This document shows positions 13,985-21,042 of a stretch of DNA of 21,042 nt, piece after piece. The first letter of the stretch is position 1. Each line of letters starts with the position of its first letter. The position numbers and the translations under genes are program-made. The notes under the pieces are model-generated. The model worked only from the letters and a program-made list of their open reading frames with translations. It ran no database searches and was not told where the DNA came from. Origin of the DNA: CAZWIT01 sp964533435 (GTDB lineage Bacteria; Patescibacteriota; Patescibacteriia; UBA1558; GWA2-36-10); NCBI GenBank assembly GCA_964533435.1, contig CAZHLU010000007.1:1-21042 (forward strand), given 5' to 3'.

Positions 13985-14037
13985 AAGACCTCAAATTGCT
14001 TTCGTCAAGATCGAAAGCAAGGAGAGGTCTTTTATTT
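13985..14037 (+). terminator. Terminator of the HTH-GHKL operon
   Basis: AAGACCTC (13985-13992) pairs with GAGGTCTT (14024-14031), with an inner stem GCTTTCG (13998-14004)/CGAAAGC (14012-14018), and a T-rich tail follows. Confidence 0.85.
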
Positions 14038-14049
14038 TTTATAAAATAA

Positions 14050-14078
14050 TGTTAATATATGTGTATCCCCCTGGGGGA
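14050..14078 (+). promoter_or_regulatory. Copper operon promoter and probable CsoR operator
   Basis: TGT-TAATAT (14050-14058) is an extended -10 box with a weak -35, giving a start near 14065. Immediately after it lies the palindrome TCCCCCTGGGGGA (14066-14078), two 6-base arms around a central T. CsoR-family repressors bind G/C-tract inverted repeats overlapping the promoter, so this is the likely operator: apo-CsoR would block initiation and Cu(I) would release it. It also overlaps the only purine-rich site before the csoR ATG. Confidence 0.6.
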
Positions 14079-14081
14079 GAT

Positions 14082-14372
14082 ATGGACTTAATAAAATATT
14101 ATATGTATAAAGCAAAAACAACCCATGATCAAATTTTACATCGTTTGCGTATTTCTATTGGTCAATTACAAAAAGTAGAAGAAATGGTTTCCTCAGGCGC
14201 ATACTGCCTAGATGTTATTCATCAATCGCAAGCCGTACAGCGTGCTTTAAAGCAGACTGATCATTTGATTTTGGAAAACCATTTAAAAACCTGTACCTCT
14301 AAAGCTATTAAAAGTGGCAAAGCCAGCACTGCTATTACTGAAGTGATGCAAATTATTAAACGTTGGTCATAA
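14082..14372 (+). CDS. csoR: Copper-sensing repressor CsoR
   Basis: The 96-aa protein, from ATG at 14082, is a CsoR/RcnR-family four-helix repressor. It has the Cu(I) ligand set Cys-His-Cys: Cys in GAYCLDVI and the pair ENHLKTC, with His and Cys four residues apart. The N-terminal DQILHRLRISIGQLQKVEEM matches the family's first DNA-contacting helix. An in-frame ATG at 14049 would put 11 residues encoded by the promoter and operator on the front, so the later start is preferred. It leads the operon csoR-copA-transporter/cupredoxin-copZ with gaps of 12, 6 and 4 bases. The ligand set argues for copper rather than nickel, formaldehyde or persulfide sensing. Confidence 0.92.
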   Translation: MDLIKYYMYKAKTTHDQILHRLRISIGQLQKVEEMVSSGAYCLDVIHQSQAVQRALKQTDHLILENHLKTCTSKAIKSGKASTAITEVMQIIKRWS

Positions 14373-14384
14373 ATAAAATTTATT

Positions 14385-16607
14385 ATGCAAACATATAAAA
14401 AAGACTTGCCAATTATTGGCATGCATTGTGCTTCCTGTGTTAGGGTGGTAGAGAGATCTCTAAAAAAAATTCCTGGAGTTGTGCAAGCTGATGTTAATTT
14501 GGCTACGGAATCAGCTAATATTACTTTTACGGATCAGGTAACAGTAAAAGCTTTAGCAGATGCAGTAGCTTCTGTTGGTTATAGGGCAATTATAGATGAT
14601 GATTATACTTGGGAACAAAGACAAGCTGATAAATATCAAGCTCTAAATAGATTACAAATCAAAGTTATAGTTAGTTTAGGCATAGGAGCTCTGTTGCTTT
14701 TAGCTACTTTTCCAGGTTTAGAAATATTTGCACCTCTTTGGCTTAAAAATTTTTATATACAATTGATTTTAGCTACGCCAATACAAATTTGGGCAGCAGC
14801 TAGTTTTTATAAAGCAGCTTGGGCGGCTTTCAAGAAACGTCAGGCTAATATGGATACATTGGTTGTTTTGGGCACAACAGTAGCATTTTTATATTCTGTT
14901 TTTGTAACTTTAATGCCAAGTTTTGTTATGTCTTTGGGTGTAGAAAGTATGCCTTATTTTGATGCTTCAGTTTTGATTATTGCTCTAATATTATTAGGAA
15001 GGTATTTAGAAGCTAAGGCTAAACTTAATACTTCGACGGCTATTAAAAAATTACTTGGTTTGCAAGCTAAAACTGCACGAGTTTTAAAAGATGGTAAAGA
15101 GGTTGATCTACCAATTGAGCAGGTAGTAGTAGGAGATATTATTAAAGTAAGGCCAGGTGAAAAAATTCCAGTTGATGGTTTTATTATTGAAGGTGAATCA
15201 GCTGTGGATGAATCAATGTTAACTGGTGAAAGTTTACCAATAAATAAAAAAGATGGTGATAAGGTGATTGGGGCTACCATCAATAAAACCGGTAGTTTTA
15301 GTATGGAGACTAGTAAGGTGGGGGCAGATACAATGTTAGCGCAGATTATAAAACTAGTTAGCAATGCTCAAGGTTCAAAAGCTCCGATCCAGCGATTAGC
15401 AGATATCATCTCTTCCTATTTTGTACCAGTTGTAATATTTTTAGCTATTGTTACTTTTATTATTTGGTTTATTTTTGGCCCAGATCCTAGTTTAGCTATG
15501 GCTTTACTTAATATGGTGGCGGTTTTGATAATTGCTTGTCCTTGTGCCATGGGGTTAGCTACTCCTACGGCTATCATGGTAGCTACTGGCAGGGCAGCTC
15601 AACATGGTATTTTAATAAAAGATGCTGCCAGTCTTGAACTTGCTCATAAAGTAGAAGTAGTTATTTTTGATAAAACCGGAACCTTAACGCAAGGTCGTCC
15701 GCAGGTAACAGATATTATATCAATTGTTAATGATATAGATGAAAAAGAAGTTTTGCAACTAGCAGCTTCTTTAGAAGATAGGTCAGAACATGCTTTAGCT
15801 ACTTGTATAGTCCAAGAGGCTCTAGATAAAAATTTAGATATCTTGCCAGTAGTAAAGTTTCAAGCCCTACCTGGAAAAGGCATTTCGGGATTGGTGAAAG
15901 ATAAACAATTATTTTTTGGTAATAAAAAAATGATGCAAGAGTTAGGGTTTTCTTTTCCCGTGGATAAAATTCAGGCTTTAGAAGAACAAGCCAAAACAGT
16001 TATGTTGTTGGCGGTAGATCAAAAAATAATTGCGTATTTAGCGGTAGCAGATGTTATTAAAGATAGTGCTAAAAATGCGGTGGCCTCTTTGCAGGCGCAG
16101 GGTATTATTACAGTTATGTTGACTGGCGATAATCAAGCTACAGCTAACAGCGTTGCTAATAGCTTGGGTATTGATCAGGTAATAGCAGAAGTTTTACCAC
16201 AAGACAAAGTTCAGGTAGTAAAAAATTGGCAAGCTAAAAAGAAGATAGTAGCCATGGTTGGTGATGGTATTAATGATGCACCAGCTTTAATGACAGCTGA
16301 TATAGGTATGGCCATGTCAACAGGTACAGATGTAGCTATGGAATCGGCTAGTATAACAATAGTTAATAAAGATCTAAATTCAGTTGCCCTAGCGTTAAAT
16401 TTATCTAAAAAAACTATTCATACTATTAAAATGAATTTATTTTGGGCTTTTGGGTATAATATTATTTTAATTCCAGTAGCTATGGGTGTACTTTATCCGT
16501 TTTGGCAGATATTACTTAATCCAATTTTAGCTTCGGCAGCAATGGCCTTAAGTTCAGTATCAGTGGTTTTGAGTTCTCTACGTTTAAAAAAAATAAAAAT
16601 TAATTAA
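14385..16607 (+). CDS. copA: Cu(I)-exporting P1B-type ATPase CopA
   Basis: A 740-aa P1B-1 ATPase that exports Cu(I) from the cytoplasm. It has one N-terminal heavy-metal domain with GMHCASC (12-18), eight expected membrane helices, actuator TGES (280-283), the metal-site CPC in the sixth helix (Cys385-Pro-Cys387), DKTGTLT with Asp429 phosphorylated, the HP-locus variant SEHALA (His469; usual SEHPLA), and GDGINDAP from 626. The last two helices carry GYN and MALSS, the additional Cu(I)-selectivity residues of the P1B-1 class. Length is normal for a one-domain CopA. It is the second gene of the csoR operon, AT-rich and without a Shine-Dalgarno. Confidence 0.96.
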   Translation: MQTYKKDLPIIGMHCASCVRVVERSLKKIPGVVQADVNLATESANITFTDQVTVKALADAVASVGYRAIIDDDYTWEQRQADKYQALNRLQIKVIVSLGIGALLLLATFPGLEIFAPLWLKNFYIQLILATPIQIWAAASFYKAAWAAFKKRQANMDTLVVLGTTVAFLYSVFVTLMPSFVMSLGVESMPYFDASVLIIALILLGRYLEAKAKLNTSTAIKKLLGLQAKTARVLKDGKEVDLPIEQVVVGDIIKVRPGEKIPVDGFIIEGESAVDESMLTGESLPINKKDGDKVIGATINKTGSFSMETSKVGADTMLAQIIKLVSNAQGSKAPIQRLADIISSYFVPVVIFLAIVTFIIWFIFGPDPSLAMALLNMVAVLIIACPCAMGLATPTAIMVATGRAAQHGILIKDAASLELAHKVEVVIFDKTGTLTQGRPQVTDIISIVNDIDEKEVLQLAASLEDRSEHALATCIVQEALDKNLDILPVVKFQALPGKGISGLVKDKQLFFGNKKMMQELGFSFPVDKIQALEEQAKTVMLLAVDQKIIAYLAVADVIKDSAKNAVASLQAQGIITVMLTGDNQATANSVANSLGIDQVIAEVLPQDKVQVVKNWQAKKKIVAMVGDGINDAPALMTADIGMAMSTGTDVAMESASITIVNKDLNSVALALNLSKKTIHTIKMNLFWAFGYNIILIPVAMGVLYPFWQILLNPILASAAMALSSVSVVLSSLRLKKIKIN

Positions 16608-16613
16608 TTTTTT

Positions 16614-17606
16614 ATGACAGATATAAATTTACTTACTATTTTTTTAACAGGCTTACTCACTGGTGGTTTGACTTGTTTAGCAGTACAGGGTGGGTTGCTG
16701 GCTACAGCTATTGCTCAAAGACAAGGAGACGCGCAAGTTGATAAAAAAAATAAAGCTCTGCCCATCATTGTATTTTTACTGGCTAAATTATTAATTTATA
16801 CTATTGTTGGCTTTTTGTTAGGTCTTTTGGGTTCAAGTTTATCATTGTCTTTGTCAGTTAGGGCCATACTACAGTTAGCTATAGCTATTTTTATGATTGG
16901 TACAGCTTTAAGTTTATTGGATATTCATCCTATGTTCCGTTATTTTATTATTCAGCCACCAAAATTTTTAACTAAATTAGTTAGACAACAATCAAAATCA
17001 GCTGATATTTTTGCTCCGGCTTTACTTGGTTTATTTACTATTTTTATTCCTTGTGGCACTACCCAGGCGATGATGGCTTTAAGTATTGCTTCAGGTAGTG
17101 CACTTAGCGGAGCATTGATTTTATTTACTTTTGTGTTAGGCACAGTGCCATTATTTTTTATTTTAGGTTATACGGCGAATTCTTTAGGTACCAAAGCTAC
17201 GAAAAATTTTTATCGTTTAGCCAGCGTTGCCATTATTGCTTTAGCTTTGTATTCTATTATGGGCGTTATCTCTTTGACCGGAGCTACTTGGTTACCAGTT
17301 AGTAATAATAATCAAACAATTGTAGATCAAGCATCAAAACGGGAAATTACTATTTTGATTACTAATGATGGTTATTATCCAAATAATCTAGATATTAAGG
17401 CAGGCGAAGAAATAACTTTGACTGTAAAAAATGAGAATGCTTATTCTTGTGCTCAATCTTTTACTATACCTAAATTTGGTATTGAAACAGTAGTAGAACC
17501 TGGTACTGAAGAAGTAATAAAATTTACGGCTCCAAGTAACTTGGGTAAAATTGCTTTTACTTGTAGCATGGGTATGTATCGAGGAATTTTTAATGTCGTA
17601 GAATAA
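16614..17606 (+). CDS. DsbD/UreH-like membrane protein fused to a cupredoxin domain
   Basis: A 330-aa protein in two parts. Residues 1-225 form about six membrane helices with paired small-residue/cysteine motifs, GGLTCLAVQGG (Cys21) and FIPCGTTQAM (Cys147). This is the layout of the DsbD/CcdA-like 'UreH' or sulfite-exporter-annotated family, in which the two cysteines sit in symmetrical half-repeats. Residues 242-330 are a cupredoxin-like beta domain: ITILITNDGYYPNNLDIKAG, Cys279, and the metal-loop segment FTCSMGMYRG with Cys317, Met319 and Met321, typical of copper-linked cupredoxins. The likely role is handling of copper or thiols at the outer face of the membrane for the CopA pathway. 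It sits 6 bases after copA and 4 before copZ. Confidence 0.82.
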   Translation: MTDINLLTIFLTGLLTGGLTCLAVQGGLLATAIAQRQGDAQVDKKNKALPIIVFLLAKLLIYTIVGFLLGLLGSSLSLSLSVRAILQLAIAIFMIGTALSLLDIHPMFRYFIIQPPKFLTKLVRQQSKSADIFAPALLGLFTIFIPCGTTQAMMALSIASGSALSGALILFTFVLGTVPLFFILGYTANSLGTKATKNFYRLASVAIIALALYSIMGVISLTGATWLPVSNNNQTIVDQASKREITILITNDGYYPNNLDIKAGEEITLTVKNENAYSCAQSFTIPKFGIETVVEPGTEEVIKFTAPSNLGKIAFTCSMGMYRGIFNVVE

Positions 17607-17610
17607 TTAT

Positions 17611-17820
17611 ATGGAAAAAGAAATAACTTTAAAAATAATTGGCATGCATTGTACAGCTTGTGCTATGAGTATTGATGGTGAATTAGAGGATAGTGCTGGT
17701 GTGATTGCAGTAAATACTAATTATGCCAAAGCACAAACTAAAATTAAATTTAATGATAGCATTATTAGTCCTGAGCAGATAAAAGCCGTTATTAAAAAGG
17801 CTGGGTACGATACTGAGTAA
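17611..17820 (+). CDS. copZ: CopZ-like copper chaperone (HMA domain)
   Basis: The 69-aa protein is a single heavy-metal-associated domain with the GMHCTAC Cu(I)-binding motif (about residues 12-18) and the ferredoxin-like beta-alpha-beta pattern ending KKAGYDTE. Such free-standing domains carry Cu(I) to CopA's own metal-binding domain and to CsoR. It follows the transporter/cupredoxin gene after 4 bases and ends the copper operon. Mercury MerP-type binding is the alternative, but the neighbours point to copper. Confidence 0.9.
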   Translation: MEKEITLKIIGMHCTACAMSIDGELEDSAGVIAVNTNYAKAQTKIKFNDSIISPEQIKAVIKKAGYDTE

Positions 17821-17825
17821 GTTTG

Positions 17826-17834
17826 TGCTATAAT
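17826..17834 (+). promoter_or_regulatory. Extended -10 box of capA, predicted leaderless start
   Basis: TGC-TATAAT (17826-17834) is a perfect extended -10 with no good -35. Six bases separate it from the ATG at 17841, so transcription should begin at the A of the start codon. Confidence 0.55.
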
Positions 17835-17840
17835 TACTCA

Positions 17841-18974
17841 ATGGACTCTAAAGATAGTATAAAATTTAAATATTATTGGTTTTTGCTATTTTTATTAATA
17901 GTTTCGATATTTTTTTACTTTTATTTACAGCAAGAAAATAGTCTTTTTTTAAAACGTGATTTAAGTTCTGGTTTTAGTAAACCTAGATTAATCACTAATA
18001 CTACACAAGAAAAGACTTCAGAAACCACGATAGTTTTAGAGCCTGAAGTTAAGACTTTGGATTTTTTGTTTTTTGGTGACATTATGTTGGACCGCAATGT
18101 TGGTGCTAAGATTGCTAAAGATGGTTTAGATCCATTGCTAGCTAATTTAGCAGGAGAGAATAAAAGTTTTTTTTCGGGTTATGATTTAGTTTCAGCAAAT
18201 CTTGAAGGTGCAGTAACTACAGCCGGAGAGCACTATGCGCCAGTAGCTGGCAATGATTTTGCTTTTAGTCCAGAGGTAGTTAGTGCTTTGCAAAATTATA
18301 ATTTTAATTTTTTTAATTTAGCTAATAATCATTTAACAGATCAAGGTCAAAAAGGCCTTCAAGAAACTAAAGATAATCTAACAGCTTTGGGTTTAAATTT
18401 TTCTGGTTGCCCAGATGCTCAAATAGGGGAGTGTAGTGCTAAGATTGTTGAAATTAATAATACTAAAGTAGCCATGTTAGGTTTTAGTATGGTTTATAAT
18501 CCGGTTGATTTAAAGGAGCTTAAAAAAATAATTAGCGATTTTAAAGAGCAGGCGGATTTAGTAGTAGTTAATGTTCATTGGGGAGTAGAATATGAACATA
18601 AATATAATACGACACAAGCTCAAATAGCCCATGATATTATTGATAGTGGCGCTGATCTGATTATCGGTCATCATCCTCATGTAGTACAAGGTTTAGAAAT
18701 TTATAATAATAAACCAATTTTTTATTCTTTAGGCAATTTTATTTTTGATCAATATTTTTCTAGCGCTACTCAAGAAGGTTTGGCTTTAGGATTTAGTATT
18801 GATCCTCAAACTAAAAAACTTGCTATTAATTTATTTCCCTTGCAAGCAAAGAATTCGCAAGTACAATTAATGCCCGATGATGCTAAAGAAAAATTTTTAG
18901 CAGATTTTATTACTTGGTCAAAATTAAATCCAGAACAAGAACAATCAATTTTAAAAGCTAAAATAAATTTATGA
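17841..18974 (+). CDS. CapA-family metallophosphatase-like surface protein
   Basis: The 377-aa protein has one N-terminal membrane segment (about 10-32, YYWFLLFLLIVSIFFYFYLQ) and then a CapA/PgsA domain. Family motifs are visible in order: FLFFGDIMLDRNVG, SANLEGA, LANNHLTDQG, VNVHWGVEYEH, GHHPHVVQG and YSLGNFIFD, which carry the metal-ligand positions of this metallophosphatase-like fold. CapA proteins are linked to poly-gamma-glutamate capsule or other surface polymer synthesis. No capB or capC is nearby, so the substrate is unknown. The frame opens with TTG at 17823, but ATG at 17841 is preferred because a TATAAT box lies just upstream. Its last four bases overlap the next gene. Confidence 0.88.
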   Translation: MDSKDSIKFKYYWFLLFLLIVSIFFYFYLQQENSLFLKRDLSSGFSKPRLITNTTQEKTSETTIVLEPEVKTLDFLFFGDIMLDRNVGAKIAKDGLDPLLANLAGENKSFFSGYDLVSANLEGAVTTAGEHYAPVAGNDFAFSPEVVSALQNYNFNFFNLANNHLTDQGQKGLQETKDNLTALGLNFSGCPDAQIGECSAKIVEINNTKVAMLGFSMVYNPVDLKELKKIISDFKEQADLVVVNVHWGVEYEHKYNTTQAQIAHDIIDSGADLIIGHHPHVVQGLEIYNNKPIFYSLGNFIFDQYFSSATQEGLALGFSIDPQTKKLAINLFPLQAKNSQVQLMPDDAKEKFLADFITWSKLNPEQEQSILKAKINL

Positions 18975-19303
18975 TTAAATATATTATCTTGATTTTAATT
19001 TTAGGCACTTTATTTTATTATACTTTTCGTTTTTTAAATGATAATGGTGTTTTAAGCCCACTAAATAATAGTATTAATACCTTTATTAATAATAAACCAA
19101 AAATTGCCTGCGTTGAGGATAAAGATTGTCATTTGACTCGAGCGGACTGTAATCCTTGCACTTGTGGTTTTGCTGCCAATAAAGCCTGGCAGCCCTATTG
19201 TCCATTTGAGCAAGCAAAAAATGTTTTTTGTTCTCCTTGCGAACAATTTCCTACAGTAGAAAATATCAAGTGTGTAAACACTGAGTGTAAAATTGTTTAT
19301 TAA
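18971..19303 (+). CDS. Cysteine-rich, membrane-anchored small protein
   Basis: I do not recognise this 110-aa protein. It begins MIKYIILILILGTLFYYTF, an uncleaved signal anchor or signal peptide, so the rest is probably outside the cell membrane. The exported part has ten cysteines in about 65 residues, including DCNPCTCGF and FCSPC, suggesting several disulfides or bound metal. Its ATG overlaps the capA stop (ATGA), so translation is coupled and the product may work with CapA on the cell surface. The base composition matches capA. The cysteines and the copper operon upstream make metal binding possible but unproven. Confidence 0.75.
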   Translation: MIKYIILILILGTLFYYTFRFLNDNGVLSPLNNSINTFINNKPKIACVEDKDCHLTRADCNPCTCGFAANKAWQPYCPFEQAKNVFCSPCEQFPTVENIKCVNTECKIVY

Positions 19304-19321
19304 TTTATTCTATTAAAATAT

Positions 19322-21042
19322 ATGAAGTTACTATGGTCTTATGTTTCCCGACATAAAAAAGTTTTAGCTGGCTCCTTGGTTCTGGCTAGTATTAATCAAC
19401 TCTTTTCTTTACTTGATCCACAAGTATTTCGTTTGATGATTGACCGTTATGCTACTAAGGCTGGACAAATTTCGGAAAAAGATTTTGTAGTAGGCATTGC
19501 CTTACTTTTACTGGCTTATGTAGGTGTAGCTTTAATTTCTCGAATTGCTAAAAATTTCCAAGATTTTTATATAAATGTTTTGACTCAAAAGGTTGGCGCA
19601 CGCATGTATGCTGATTCTTTGGCTCATTCATTATCTCTGCCTTATTTAAGTTTTGAAGATCAGCGTTCTGGTGAATTATTGCAAAAATTAAATAAAGCCC
19701 GAAGCGATAGTCAAAATTTTATTAATAATTTTATTAATCAAATATTTTTATCTTTGATTGGTATTTTGTTTGTCTTAATTTATGCTTTTGTAGTACATTG
19801 GTTGATTGGCGTGGTTTACTTTTCTTTGATTCCAGTTTTAGGTTTTAGCACTTTTATTTTAAGTCGTAAGATTGGCAAGGCCCAAAAAGATATTGTGGCA
19901 CAACAAGCAGATCTGATGGGATCTACCACTGAGACTTTGCGTAATGTTGAGTTAGTAAAATCTTTGGGATTAGAGACTCAAGAAATAAAACGCTTAAATC
20001 AAGTAAATGATGATATTTTAAAATTGGAACTTAAAAAAGTAAAAATTATTCGCGCTTTTAGTTTTATTCAGGGTACAATTTTAAATGCTATGCGGGCTTT
20101 GCTTATTTTGGTAATGATGTGGTTGATTGCTCGACAGGACATTAGTTTGGGGCAATTTTTTACTTTGTTTATTTATTCTTTTTTTATCTTTCAACCTTTG
20201 TCTAATTTTGGAGCAGTGGCTGCTCAATATCAAGAAACTACCGCTAGTTTAGAACAACTAGATAAAATTTTACAACAATCACCAGAAGCAAAGCCACTCA
20301 ACCCCAAAACAGTTGGCGCTTTGCAAAATATAGTTTTTGATAAAGCTAGTTTTAAATATAATTCTGGACAGCAGCACGCAGTTGATAATATTAGTTTAAA
20401 AATAAAAGCAGGAGATACTATTGCTTTTGTTGGACCTTCTGGTTCTGGTAAAACTACTTTAATAAAATTATTAGTTGGTCTATATAAACCAACTCAAGGT
20501 CAATTATTGTTTAATGATACTGATGCGCAAACTATTGATTTAGATGCTCTGCGTCAGCGGATCGGTTTAGTTTCTCAAGATACTCAACTTTTTGCTGGTA
20601 CTATTAGAGATAATTTATTATTTGTAAATCCTAAGGCAAGTGATAATGATTGTTTAGAGGTAATGAAATTAGCAGCAGCTGAAAGTATTTTAGCACGTTC
20701 TGACAAGGGTTTGGATTCTAAAATTGGTGAAGGTGGTTTAAAACTTTCTGGTGGCGAAAAACAAAGATTAGCAATTGCTCGAGCTCTACTACGAAAACCA
20801 GATTTAATTATTTTTGATGAAGCAACTTCTAGTCTAGACTCTTTGACTGAAAATGAAATTATCAATACTATTCGTGAGATTGAAAAAGCACGACCAGAAA
20901 TAATCATGGTGATGGTAGCTCATCGTTTATCAACTGTAGCGCACGCTAAAACAATTTATGTTTTAGAAAAAGGAAAATTAATCGAACACGGTGATCATGA
21001 AGGTTTATTAAAAAAGAAAGGTTTGTATGCGGCCTTGTGGCG
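19322..21042 (+). CDS. ABC half-transporter, permease-ATPase fusion (3' end cut by window edge)
   Basis: The frame from ATG at 19322 is open to the last base: 573 codons without a stop, so only a few C-terminal residues are missing compared with the usual 580-600. The protein starts MKLLWSYVSRHKKVLAGSLV and has a six-helix exporter domain to about residue 310. The ATPase domain has Walker A GPSGSGKTT, Q-loop LVSQDTQLF, signature LSGGEKQRLAIARAL, Walker B LIIFDEATSSLDS and H-loop MVAHRLSTV, all intact, so a homodimer could be active. It belongs to the MsbA/multidrug or peptide exporter group; the substrate cannot be told. It follows the cysteine-rich gene by 18 bases, so it may share the capA transcript. 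No Shine-Dalgarno is visible. Confidence 0.93.
   Translation, partial: MKLLWSYVSRHKKVLAGSLVLASINQLFSLLDPQVFRLMIDRYATKAGQISEKDFVVGIALLLLAYVGVALISRIAKNFQDFYINVLTQKVGARMYADSLAHSLSLPYLSFEDQRSGELLQKLNKARSDSQNFINNFINQIFLSLIGILFVLIYAFVVHWLIGVVYFSLIPVLGFSTFILSRKIGKAQKDIVAQQADLMGSTTETLRNVELVKSLGLETQEIKRLNQVNDDILKLELKKVKIIRAFSFIQGTILNAMRALLILVMMWLIARQDISLGQFFTLFIYSFFIFQPLSNFGAVAAQYQETTASLEQLDKILQQSPEAKPLNPKTVGALQNIVFDKASFKYNSGQQHAVDNISLKIKAGDTIAFVGPSGSGKTTLIKLLVGLYKPTQGQLLFNDTDAQTIDLDALRQRIGLVSQDTQLFAGTIRDNLLFVNPKASDNDCLEVMKLAAAESILARSDKGLDSKIGEGGLKLSGGEKQRLAIARALLRKPDLIIFDEATSSLDSLTENEIINTIREIEKARPEIIMVMVAHRLSTVAHAKTIYVLEKGKLIEHGDHEGLLKKKGLYAALW

Noticed and set aside
20584..20907. Minus-strand open frame within the ABC transporter
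   Set aside because: Antisense to the conserved ATPase domain.

Overview
The window looks like a piece of a small, AT-rich bacterial genome, most probably a Patescibacteria (Candidate Phyla Radiation) member. This is inferred from gene content, the low-GC core genes, short intergenic spacers, the scarcity of Shine-Dalgarno sites on core genes, and the mix of core genes with orphan proteins; no marker phylogeny was possible. The only gene that argues against this is at the left edge: the first 44 codons of a GC-rich short-chain reductase resembling proteobacterial PhaB.

Layout, left to right. 1-1478: a GC-rich minus-strand block with a partial phaB-like gene, an unrecognised 216-aa protein with a hairpin leader, and a small lipoprotein, the last two each behind a consensus sigma-70 promoter. 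1505-4281: rplU on the plus strand, facing a minus-strand operon dnaB-ybaB-recR (helicase, nucleoid protein, recombination mediator). 4384-4680: a consensus promoter, a degenerate tRNA-Lys-like element, an intact tRNA-Lys(UUU) and a terminator. 4697-6511: three successive one-gene transcription units, each promoter-Shine-Dalgarno-ORF-terminator, encoding proteins I do not recognise. 6532-8381: argS, minus strand. 8389-8688: an intergenic region with a long inverted repeat and a rod-shaped RNA that has the architecture of 6S RNA. 8688-11414: a P2-type cation ATPase. 11419-14037: a two-gene operon, a double helix-turn-helix-like protein and a GHKL (MutL/MORC-like) ATPase, visibly richer in GC than its neighbours. 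14050-17820: a copper operon, csoR-copA-DsbD-like/cupredoxin fusion-copZ, with a GC-rich palindrome at the promoter. 17826-21042: a CapA-family protein, a cysteine-rich membrane-anchored protein, and an ABC half-transporter that runs off the end.

Two gene classes stand out. Core and metal genes are about 27% GC in a line I counted (9001-9060), lack a Shine-Dalgarno, and several have a -10 box so close to the ATG that the mRNA should be leaderless (argS, the P2 ATPase, capA, possibly dnaB). The orphan genes are richer in GC (60% in 13321-13380, 68% in 241-300), have strong AGGAGG-type sites, leaders of about 45-110 nt, and mostly their own promoter and terminator. This looks like acquired or specially expressed accessory material in an AT-rich genome. 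The best candidates for something undescribed are the HTH-GHKL operon, the tRNA-Lys-like element, and the 6S-like RNA.
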